Source: Rhodospirillales bacterium
GTDB taxonomy: Bacteria > Pseudomonadota > Alphaproteobacteria > Acetobacterales > Acetobacteraceae
Assembly: GCA_025352915.1 (NCBI GenBank)
Contig: JANXSA010000302.1
Span: 1-8,293 of the forward strand
DNA: 8,293 nt
Reading direction: 5' to 3'
Shown: piece by piece, positions 1 through 5,163 of the stretch
Layout of the letters: every line of letters begins with the position of its first letter
Position numbering within the stretch: position 1 is the stretch's first letter
The notes under the pieces: generated by a model
Seen by the model: the letters and a program-made list of their open reading frames with translations, nothing else
The model's database searches: none
What the model was told of the DNA's origin: nothing
Program-made: the position numbers and the translations under genes

Positions 1-12
1 TCAAGAACGCAA

Positions 13-45
13 ATCCGCCGACCGAATGAAGCCATCCGGTCGGAT
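13..45 (-). terminator. Possible weak terminator hairpin after the MFS gene
   Basis: An imperfect inverted repeat lies just downstream of the MFS stop codon in the direction of transcription. The arm ATCCG-(CCG)-ACCG at 13-24 pairs with CGGTCGGAT at 37-45, giving about 9 pairs with a 3-nt bulge and a 12-nt loop. The minus strand beyond it (positions 12 to 1) is moderately T-rich (ATTTGCGTTCTT) but has no clean U-run, so Rho-independent termination is only possible, not shown. Confidence 0.35.
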
Positions 46-62
46 ATTGCTCTAGGCGCCGG

Positions 63-1331
63 TCAGCCGAGCCGCCACCACGCCTGCCCGCCGCGCCGGG
101 CCGCGCCGCCGGGCCGCGTCTCCGGCATCGCCAACAACACCAGCGCCACCGCCACCACCCCGGCCGCCGTCAGCGTCCAGAACGCCGCCGGCACCCCCCA
201 GGCGGTGGCGACCAGACCGGCAACCGTGGTGCTCAGCGCCGCCCCCAGCGCCCCGGCCAGCCCCAGCATCCCCAGCGCCAGCGTATAGCGCCCGCTTTCG
301 CGCGTGAGATCGGCGGCCACCAGCGGCAGCATCACCCCGAACACCGCCGCCGCCACGCCCTCCAGCAACTGAACGGGCACCAGCAGGTAGGGGTTCTCCA
401 CCATCGCGAACAACGCCGCGCGCAGCGGCAGCGAGGCGAACCCCACCACCAAAAGCGGCCGCCGCCCGATCCGTTCGGCCAGCCGCCCGACCAGCGGCGA
501 GGCCAGCGCCACCAGCACCTGCGGCACGATCACGAAGGCCGCGATCAACGCCCCGGCGCGCAGCCCGGCCCGGCGCGTTATCTCGGCCGCCGCCACCGCC
601 AACAGGGCGGCCGATGAGAAATGGAACAGCGTCACACAGGCAGCAAATACCTGCATCCGCCGATCCGCCAGCAGCACCCGCACCGAGCCATGCGACTCCA
701 TCGCGTCGGTTGCCGCCACTTCGCCGCCCCGGCGCCGGCGCTGGCGCCGCGGATGCAGCGTCCACAGCGCCCACACGGCGGGGATGGCCAGCAGGCAGGC
801 GAGCACGAAAACCGCCCGTTCCGACACCAGTGAGGCCGCCAACCCCATCAGCGCCGCCCCGGCGCCGCTGCCGATCGAGGCAAAGCGCACGTTGCGGCCG
901 AGCCTTTCGCCGAGGTCGCGCCGCCCCACCATGGCCACCGTGACCGCGGCGATCCCCGGCGCAATGATGCTGCCGGCCACCGCATGCACCAGCAGCGCCA
1001 GCAGCACCGGCAGCCGCCAGGGCAGGGCGGCAATCACCAGCGCCGCCAGCGCGGCCCCCGCGATCGCAAGCCCCAGCACCAGGCGGCGGTGGCGGGTGAC
1101 ATCGACATAGGCGCCGCCCGGCACCTGGGTCAGCATCGAGGCCACGGTCTCGGCGGTCAGCACGAAGCCGATCTGCGCCTGGGTCCAGCCCTGGCCAGCC
1201 AGATAGGCCGGCATGAAAGCACCAAAGGCGGTACGGAACGCCGCCACGAAGCCGTTCAGCCAGTCCAGCCCAAGCTGTCCCGGCGGATGCCGCGTCGCCG
1301 CACGGCGCCGGGCCGGCCGGGCAGGCGGCAT
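63..1331 (-). CDS. Major facilitator superfamily (MFS) transporter
   Basis: A 422-aa inner-membrane protein with the usual MFS length and about twelve hydrophobic segments in two halves of six. Each half has an MFS motif-A-like loop between its second and third helices: GGAYVDVTRHRR at about 72-83 and GRLAERIGRR at about 282-291. A basic central loop (about 192-222) separates the halves. Substrate cannot be told from sequence; a secondary (probably proton-coupled) drug or metabolite transporter is the family expectation. The ATG at 1331 overlaps the TGA of the upstream PRC-barrel gene (TGATG), which suggests translational coupling. The frame stays open to 1469, but the upstream extension lies inside the PRC-barrel gene and reads as arginine/glycine-rich shadow. 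It is the last gene of the run starting at 3549, so the transported compound may relate to the ATP-grasp ligase product; that link is inference. Confidence 0.9.
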   Translation of the reverse strand: MPPARPARRRAATRHPPGQLGLDWLNGFVAAFRTAFGAFMPAYLAGQGWTQAQIGFVLTAETVASMLTQVPGGAYVDVTRHRRLVLGLAIAGAALAALVIAALPWRLPVLLALLVHAVAGSIIAPGIAAVTVAMVGRRDLGERLGRNVRFASIGSGAGAALMGLAASLVSERAVFVLACLLAIPAVWALWTLHPRRQRRRRGGEVAATDAMESHGSVRVLLADRRMQVFAACVTLFHFSSAALLAVAAAEITRRAGLRAGALIAAFVIVPQVLVALASPLVGRLAERIGRRPLLVVGFASLPLRAALFAMVENPYLLVPVQLLEGVAAAVFGVMLPLVAADLTRESGRYTLALGMLGLAGALGAALSTTVAGLVATAWGVPAAFWTLTAAGVVAVALVLLAMPETRPGGAARRGGQAWWRLG

Positions 1332-1711
1332 CACCGGCTGGCGGATGGGCTGAGGATGGTGGTGGCGTCGCCGGGCCGGTATTCCGGCGCCGCGGTCACC
1401 CGGTCGGCGCCGATCTCGACCGACATGCGCACCATGTCCGGCTCGACGCGGAAGCGCAGCAGCTCCCACGCCAGCGCCACCCGGCGGATGCCCAGCCCCA
1501 TGAACCCGCCGACATCGACCACGGCGGCCAGTGGCCGGCCTTCGGCATCGACCACCAGGTCAACCACCCGGCCCAGCTCCTCGCCACCTGGCCCGAACAG
1601 CCGCCGCCCCATCAGCGCCACCATCTGCGGCGCGCCAACCGCCGTGATCGCAGCGGGTGTTTGTGCTCCAGCCGGCGCTGCAAGCAGCAACAGCACCAGC
1701 ATCAGCCCCAT
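1331..1711 (-). CDS. Exported PRC-barrel domain protein
   Basis: A 126-aa protein. Residues 1-16 form a hydrophobic signal-like segment ending AGA|Q, so periplasmic or membrane-anchored location is likely, although no basic n-region is visible. Residues about 33-90 match the PRC-barrel pattern: a G-R-R-L-F strand, G-x-E-L-G-R-V-x-D-L-V-V-D, then V-V-D-V-G-G-F-M-G-L-G and a closing R-V-A-L-A-W-E strand. PRC-barrels are small beta-barrels in RNA processing, photosynthetic reaction centres and many uncharacterised envelope proteins; they generally bind partners rather than catalyse. I chose the ATG at 1711 because it forms a TGATG overlap with the upstream DUF350 stop, as at the next junction. 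An in-frame GTG at 1723 would add four residues and cannot be excluded. Its place between DUF350 and MFS genes suggests an accessory role in the same envelope process. Confidence 0.8.
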   Translation of the reverse strand: MGLMLVLLLLAAPAGAQTPAAITAVGAPQMVALMGRRLFGPGGEELGRVVDLVVDAEGRPLAAVVDVGGFMGLGIRRVALAWELLRFRVEPDMVRMSVEIGADRVTAAPEYRPGDATTILSPSASR

Positions 1712-2100
1712 CAAGTCAGGCACGCGGCGTTGAGGATGCCCAAGCCCACCGACCCCGACGCCAACAGGATCGCCTCCGCCATGTCGCCCGATTCCAGCCC
1801 GCCATGCTCATGCCGGCGCAGGAACCGCACCGCCACATAGCTGATGAGCTGCACCACCAGCGCGATCGCCGCCCACAGCACCATGTCCGCCAAGCTGTGC
1901 GACCGCGCGATCGCCATGCCCAACGGCAGGCAGAATCCCAACACCGCGCCGCCGCGCGCCAAGGCGGCCGCGGCATTGCCGGCACGGATCAGCTCCCAGT
2001 CGCGCACCGGCGTCACCACCGTGTACAGCGCCAGGAACGCCCCGAGCAGCAGCACCGCGGTGCCGAAATAGGTGATGAAGGCAATCAGGCTGTCCAGCAT
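1711..2100 (-). CDS. yjfL-like: DUF350 (YjfL-like) integral membrane protein
   Basis: A 129-aa protein with four predicted membrane helices, at about 5-30, 45-65, 70-95 and 107-128. They are arranged as two two-helix units, which is the DUF350 layout; E. coli YjfL is of similar length. An N-terminal L-x-x-F-x-x-Y-F segment and small residues in helices 2 and 4 (G-A-V-L-G-F-x-L-P-L-G and S-G-S-V-G-L-G) fit the family. Its molecular function is unknown. In E. coli and elsewhere DUF350 genes sit beside YjfC-type ATP-grasp ligases and YjfM, as here. The ATG at 2100 has a strong Shine-Dalgarno AGGAG (minus strand of 2106-2110) at 5-nt spacing, 32 nt after the ligase stop. The frame is open to 2454, but that extension is antisense-like shadow inside the ligase gene. 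Its stop overlaps the PRC-barrel start. Confidence 0.87.
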   Translation of the reverse strand: MLDSLIAFITYFGTAVLLLGAFLALYTVVTPVRDWELIRAGNAAAALARGGAVLGFCLPLGMAIARSHSLADMVLWAAIALVVQLISYVAVRFLRRHEHGGLESGDMAEAILLASGSVGLGILNAACLT

Positions 2101-2105
2101 GTCAG

Positions 2106-2110
2106 CTCCT
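2106..2110 (-). promoter_or_regulatory. Ribosome binding site of the DUF350 gene
   Basis: AGGAG on the minus strand, 5 nt before the ATG at 2100. It fixes the start well downstream of the long open frame that runs back to 2454. Confidence 0.75.
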
Positions 2111-2132
2111 GTCGTGCGCCGCGGATGGGTGA

Positions 2133-3239
2133 CTAGGCCTGAAAATAGTGCGGCACGAAGCGGCTGGTGTCGCGGGTGATCGGCGTGTCGTCCTCGCGGA
2201 TGCCCAGCCCCACCGCCCGTCCGCCCACCACCCAGCTGCCCAGCACGGGATAGCGCCCGTCGAAACACGGCAACTCGGCCCAGGCCTGGTGGACAAAGCC
2301 CTCGGCGCCATATGGCCCGCCGGTGGCATGGCCCGGTGCCGTCACATTGGCGCCCTCGCGGCCCCAGAGCGGCTTGGCGATTTCCGCCCCGCCGGTGCGG
2401 CCGGGTTCGCGGAACGCCGGCAACAGGTTGGGATGGTCCGGAAAAAGCTGCCACAACAGCGCCAGGATGCCCTTGCCCGACAGCACCATGCGCCAGGCCG
2501 GCTCGATCCAGCGCGTCGGCGCCGCGGCGACATTGGCGCCAAAGGCGTCGCGCAGCATGAACTCCCAGGGGTAAAGCTTGAACAGATGCGCGATCGGCCG
2601 GTCATCCAGGTCGGTGAAGGCCGCGCCGTTCCAGCCGATCTCGTCGACATACAGGAACGGCGCCGCCAGCCCGGCCTGCATCGCGGTGTCGCGCAGGTAT
2701 TCGACCGTGCCGCGATCCTCGTCCGAGCCACGCTGGCAGGTGAACGCAATGCCGCCCGGCAACGGCCGCGCCAGCCAGGCCGCGACCAACGCTTCGTGCA
2801 GCAGGTTGAACTGATCCGCCGCCGGGCGGGTGGATTGCAGCCAGTCCCACTGCACCACCGCCGTCTCGAATAAGGCGGTCGGTGTATCGGCGTTGTATTC
2901 CAGCAGCTTGGGCGCCCCGGTCCCGTCCCAGCGCAAATCCATCCGGCCATACAGGCTCGGCTCCTGCGCCTCCCAGCTGCGCACCACCAGCGGCCAGACC
3001 GAATCGGGAATGCCGAGTGCGGTGTGACAGCCGGTGCGCACCGCGTGTTCCACCGCCGCCAGGCACAGCCGCTCCAGCTCCACCGTGGCATCGTCCAGGC
3101 GGTCGATCTCGGCCGCGTTGAACTGCCAACAGGCGGACTCATCCCAATAGGGCTGGCCGCCGATCTCCGCGAATTCAAAGCCGATGGCGGCCCAGCGCGC
3201 CTGCCGGTCGGGCCGCGGCGTGACCGGAACGCGGCGCAA
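2133..3239 (-). CDS. yjfC/ygiC-like: Glutathionylspermidine synthase family ATP-grasp ligase (YgiC/YjfC-like)
   Basis: A 368-aa protein, close to the ~386 aa of E. coli YgiC/YjfC. Visible family signatures are PDRQARWAAIGFEF near the N-terminus followed by G-Q-P-Y-W-D-E (28-34); RMDLRWD (99-105); LLEYNADTPTALFETA (112-127), whose E/N/D residues belong to the conserved family core; KLYPWEFML (221-229); IEPAWRMVLSGKGILALLWQ (245-264); the glycine-rich KPLWGREGANV (289-299); and a conserved C-terminal block from G-S-W-V-V-G-G to F-V-P-H-Y-F. The family forms amide bonds using ATP. The amidase domain of true glutathionylspermidine synthetase is absent, and the substrate of this single-domain branch is not settled. 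The start is TTG at 3239: the resulting N-terminus lines up with YgiC, no ATG or GTG lies at the right place, and the TTG is only 4 nt after the DUF1190-like stop. The frame extends to 3341, but that part is arginine-rich shadow. Confidence 0.9.
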   Translation of the reverse strand: MRRVPVTPRPDRQARWAAIGFEFAEIGGQPYWDESACWQFNAAEIDRLDDATVELERLCLAAVEHAVRTGCHTALGIPDSVWPLVVRSWEAQEPSLYGRMDLRWDGTGAPKLLEYNADTPTALFETAVVQWDWLQSTRPAADQFNLLHEALVAAWLARPLPGGIAFTCQRGSDEDRGTVEYLRDTAMQAGLAAPFLYVDEIGWNGAAFTDLDDRPIAHLFKLYPWEFMLRDAFGANVAAAPTRWIEPAWRMVLSGKGILALLWQLFPDHPNLLPAFREPGRTGGAEIAKPLWGREGANVTAPGHATGGPYGAEGFVHQAWAELPCFDGRYPVLGSWVVGGRAVGLGIREDDTPITRDTSRFVPHYFQA

Positions 3240-3243
3240 ACGC

Positions 3244-3549
3244 CTATCCGCCGCTGCTGCTGGCGTGGGCCGACCCGGTGCTGCCGAAACCGCCGCGCGC
3301 CCCGATGGCCGCCCCCGCCACCGCCCCCGCCACGGCAGCACCCGCCACCGTGCCGGTCGAATGGCCGCCGGAACTGCCGCCGCTCCAATGGCTCGATGAA
3401 CTCGTGTGCGAGGTCAATCCGCTATCCGGGCAACGCCCGCCGACCTGCACGGCGACATCGCAATCCGGACCGCGCAACAAGGGGATCGCCGCGGCGCCAA
3501 CGACGCCGCCACCCATCAACACCAGCAGGACCTGTGTTGAACGCCGCAT
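3244..3549 (-). CDS. yjfM-like: Small DUF1190 (YgiB/YjfM)-like Gly/Ser-rich envelope protein
   Basis: A 101-aa protein with a basic start (MRRS) and a hydrophobic segment at 7-25, probably a signal anchor or export signal. A short C30/C40 pair, a Ser/Gly/His-rich stretch (43-66) and a glycine-zipper-like hydrophobic segment (68-83) follow, then a tail with RGGFG (85-89) ending in SSSGG. E. coli YgiB also carries an RGGFG motif near its C-terminus and ends in GG, and it is encoded directly before ygiC just as this gene directly precedes the ATP-grasp ligase. I therefore assign it to the DUF1190 type. It is less than half the length of YgiB (over 200 aa) and I see no lipobox cysteine near the N-terminus. 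Low-complexity sequence makes similarity weak; gene order carries much of the argument. Function is unknown; it could be the acceptor modified by the neighbouring ligase. Confidence 0.68.
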   Translation of the reverse strand: MRRSTQVLLVLMGGGVVGAAAIPLLRGPDCDVAVQVGGRCPDSGLTSHTSSSSHWSGGSSGGHSTGTVAGAAVAGAVAGAAIGARGGFGSTGSAHASSSGG

Positions 3550-3598
3550 GACTCAACTGTATGTCGAACGCGCGGCCCCTGCAAAGATATCCCGCCGC

Positions 3599-4330
3599 TC
3601 AGTCGGCGAAGACGATCGCCCGCGTGAACGGTGCCATCGACATCGGCGCGAACGTCCGCGACGGCTCGTCGACCAGATAGCCGCTGCCCCAGACGGTGCG
3701 CACGAAGGTATCCAGCCCGACCGTGGCCAGGCGCTTGCGCAGCCGGTGCATCAGCACGTTCAGCGATTTCACATCGGGCTCGTCGAACTCGCCATACAGC
3801 AGGTCCATCAGCGCGGCCTTGCTGACCACCGTCCCCTTGCGCAGGGTCATCAGCTCCAACACCTTGTATTCGCTGGGGGACAGGTGCAGGTCACGGCCCG
3901 AAACCATCGCCGAGCGGCTGTCCATGTGCAGTTCCAGCGTGCCCACCGTCAGCACCGAGCGGGTGAAACCGCGGGTCCGGCGCACCACGGCGCGCAGCCG
4001 GGCACAGAGTTCGGAAGTGTCGCACGGCAATTCGACCACATCGTCAGCGCCCGCATCGAGCAACCGGCCACGGCCCCGTCCGTCCAACTGCCGGGTCACG
4101 GCCACCGCCGGCAGCGCCGATCCCGCCGCCCGGGCACGGCGGATGAAGCTGGCGCCGCTGCTGCCGTCCGGCCCCGCGCCGAACAGGATCACGTCGAAGT
4201 GATAGCGCCGGACCATGTGCAGCGCATCCTCGGGATTATCGGCCCGTTCCAGGGTGAAGGCTTGTCCGCCCAGCACCACCGCGATGTCGCTCGCCACGTA
4301 GCCGTCCAATGAAGCCAGAAGAATGCGCAT
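3599..4330 (-). CDS. CtrA-like OmpR-family response regulator with degenerate receiver
   Basis: A 243-aa protein aligning without gaps to CtrA over the receiver start (MRILL...). Residues 1-118 have the receiver fold, but position 51, the phosphoacceptor Asp of CtrA, is Gly (VILFG at 47-51). The acidic pair after strand 1 is reduced to SLD (7-9), and the invariant Lys before Pro is Leu (L101); Thr79 remains. Residues about 126-222 form an OmpR-type winged helix: LSPSEYKVLELMTLRKGT, then a DEPDVKSLNVLMHRLRKRL recognition region and TVWGSGYLV, all close to CtrA. It therefore probably binds CtrA-like DNA sites without aspartate phosphorylation. The ATG at 4330 was chosen because it starts the receiver exactly; the open extension to 4438 is Arg/Trp-rich. 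No strong Shine-Dalgarno is visible. It reads toward the DUF1190-like gene, 49 nt away, so it may regulate or be co-transcribed with that run. Confidence 0.88.
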   Translation of the reverse strand: MRILLASLDGYVASDIAVVLGGQAFTLERADNPEDALHMVRRYHFDVILFGAGPDGSSGASFIRRARAAGSALPAVAVTRQLDGRGRGRLLDAGADDVVELPCDTSELCARLRAVVRRTRGFTRSVLTVGTLELHMDSRSAMVSGRDLHLSPSEYKVLELMTLRKGTVVSKAALMDLLYGEFDEPDVKSLNVLMHRLRKRLATVGLDTFVRTVWGSGYLVDEPSRTFAPMSMAPFTRAIVFAD

Positions 4331-4489
4331 TTTTTGCCACTGCTCCGCTCTTGTTCCGCCGGACCACCGGAAACTCCGCCGTCTGCGGACGAACCGTGGC
4401 CATCGCGGGCAGGGCGCCATCTCCAACCGGTGCCCCACGCAATGACATACGCAACAACGATGCCAGATTTACGGGCGCTAACGATTCCG

Positions 4490-4502
4490 ATTGGTTTCCA
4501 AT
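4490..4502. repeat. 13-bp perfect inverted repeat
   Basis: ATTGG-TTT-CCAAT, a perfect 5-bp dyad with a 3-nt centre, about 160 nt upstream of the regulator start. Size and position fit a small transcription-factor operator, but the protein that would bind is unknown. Confidence 0.45.
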
Positions 4503-4518
4503 GTTTACAGCGCAATAG

Positions 4519-4534
4519 GTTAAGGTTTCGTTCA
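4519..4534 (-). promoter_or_regulatory. CtrA-type binding box
   Basis: On the minus strand this reads TGAA-CGAAACC-TTAAC, matching 8 of the 9 fixed bases of the CtrA consensus TTAA-N7-TTAAC with exactly seven spacer bases. It lies about 190 nt upstream of the CtrA-like regulator and on its coding strand, as expected for autoregulation or control by the housekeeping CtrA. One match of this quality could still be chance. Confidence 0.5.
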
Positions 4535-4544
4535 CACTTAGTAC

Positions 4545-4560
4545 TACGTGGAAATACGTA
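4545..4560. repeat. 16-bp inverted repeat (TACGT-N6-ACGTA)
   Basis: Perfect 5-bp arms, TACGT at 4545-4549 and ACGTA at 4556-4560, flank a 6-nt spacer 11 nt from the CtrA-type box. It is a candidate operator; the binding protein is unknown. Confidence 0.4.
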
Positions 4561-4573
4561 TGCCAGCGTGCCG

Positions 4574-4625
4574 TCGCAATTTGCAAGGTGATCGGCCGAC
4601 CCTCGCAATTTGCAAGAAAATCGGC
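4574..4625. repeat. Tandem 23-nt direct repeat containing GCAA-T-TTGC dyads
   Basis: TCGCAATTTGCAAG is repeated exactly at 4574-4587 and 4603-4616. In each copy it is followed by a similar 9-nt tail ending ATCGGC, so the units are 4574-4596 and 4603-4625, with a period of 29 nt. Each unit contains the near-palindrome GCAATTTGC. Degenerate pieces (TGCAAGTCGCAA at 4629-4640 and TCGCAGCATGC farther on) follow. The array looks like a multi-site operator rather than coding sequence. Confidence 0.6.
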
Positions 4626-4769
4626 GGGTGCAAGTCGCAAAATGCCGCAGCGACTCGCAGCATGCCAGTCGTAAAGCCGGCCGGCGCAACTGTGCCGCCG
4701 TGCCAGTATTGAAACCGGGTTGTAGGGCCATGGCAGCCAGATCGCCGCCATCCCCTGCGGAACGATTCG

Positions 4770-5158
4770 ATGCACCGCTTGCTCGCACCGCTGATCGGCA
4801 TTCCCCTCGGCCTCACCCGCGCGCTGGTCTACGGCTTTCCCGCCACCGCCCGCCGTGACGTGCCGGACACCACCTGGGCCAGCCTGGTCAACGACCGCCT
4901 GGCCCATAGCGCCGTGCTGGAAAAAGACCCGCGCAGCTTGCTGTGGATGCAGAACCGCGACATCGCCCGCGGCTATAGCGGCGGCCCGATCCTGAACCCG
5001 GTCAATGGCCAGGTGCTCGGTATCGTGCGCCCCCTCATCGACCCCGAGCGCGCGGCGGCGGCCTATGGCATCGTCACGCCGCCCCCGACACCGACGACAC
5101 CGACGACATCTTCACCCGTGCCCGCAAGGCCACCGTGCACGTCTTCTGCTGGCAGTAG
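4770..5158 (+). pseudogene. Trypsin-like serine protease fragment, probably frameshifted
   Basis: From ATG 4770 the codons show the strong third-position G/C bias of real genes. The protein has a hydrophobic N-terminus (4-22), a YGFPA motif (21-25) and ARGYSGGPILNP (66-77) with the S1-type nucleophile context G-x-S-G-G-P (Ser70), then QVLGIV. This is the second half of a trypsin-like domain; no His/Asp-bearing first half precedes it. As read, the frame ends at 5210, inside the convergent hydrolase gene, and third-position G/C bias collapses after about 5085. The -1 frame from there (DTDDTDDIFTRARKATVHVFCWQ split over 5087-5155, stop TAG 5156-5158) has nearly all G/C third positions. I therefore infer loss of one C from the run at 5082-5086; the intact protein would be about 129 aa. 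GGAA at 4759-4762 is a modest ribosome site. An ordinary reading would be a 146-aa protein, 4770-5210. Confidence 0.62.
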
Positions 5159-5163
5159 CCGGC

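Larger units (their letters stand above)
4331..4769. other. Gene-free regulatory region between divergent genes
   Basis: About 440 nt separate the start of the CtrA-like regulator (minus) from the start of the protease fragment (plus). None of the frames here shows the strong third-position G/C pattern of the flanking genes, and part of it (about 4440-4640) is visibly more AT-rich than the rest of the window. It contains a CtrA-type box, two inverted repeats and a direct repeat, listed separately. I could not pick a convincing -35/-10 pair. Confidence 0.6.

Noticed and set aside
52..774. 240-aa minus-strand frame overlapping the MFS gene
   Set aside because: Gly/Ala/Arg-rich shadow in another frame of the transporter.
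1332..1469. N-terminal extension of the MFS frame
   Set aside because: Overlaps the PRC-barrel coding region; Arg/His-rich; the TGATG junction gives a better start at 1331.
2101..2454. N-terminal extension of the DUF350 frame
   Set aside because: Lies wholly within the ATP-grasp gene apart from the gap, is Gly/Arg-rich, and the ATG at 2100 has a strong ribosome site.
3550..3598. Separate promoter for the DUF1190-like gene in the 49-nt gap
   Set aside because: The gap has some AT-rich hexamers but no well-spaced pair; co-transcription with the regulator is equally likely.
3278..4312. 344-aa plus-strand open frame across the DUF1190-like and regulator genes
   Set aside because: Covers two unrelated minus-strand genes and their gap, with low-complexity composition; an antisense shadow.
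4331..4769. A standard -35/-10 promoter in the divergent region
   Set aside because: I looked for TTGACA/TATAAT-like pairs at 16-18 nt on both strands and found none convincing enough to place.
4189..4907. Minus-strand frames of about 200 residues across the divergent intergenic region
   Set aside because: No coding bias, span both the regulator start and the start of the protease fragment, and resemble no family.
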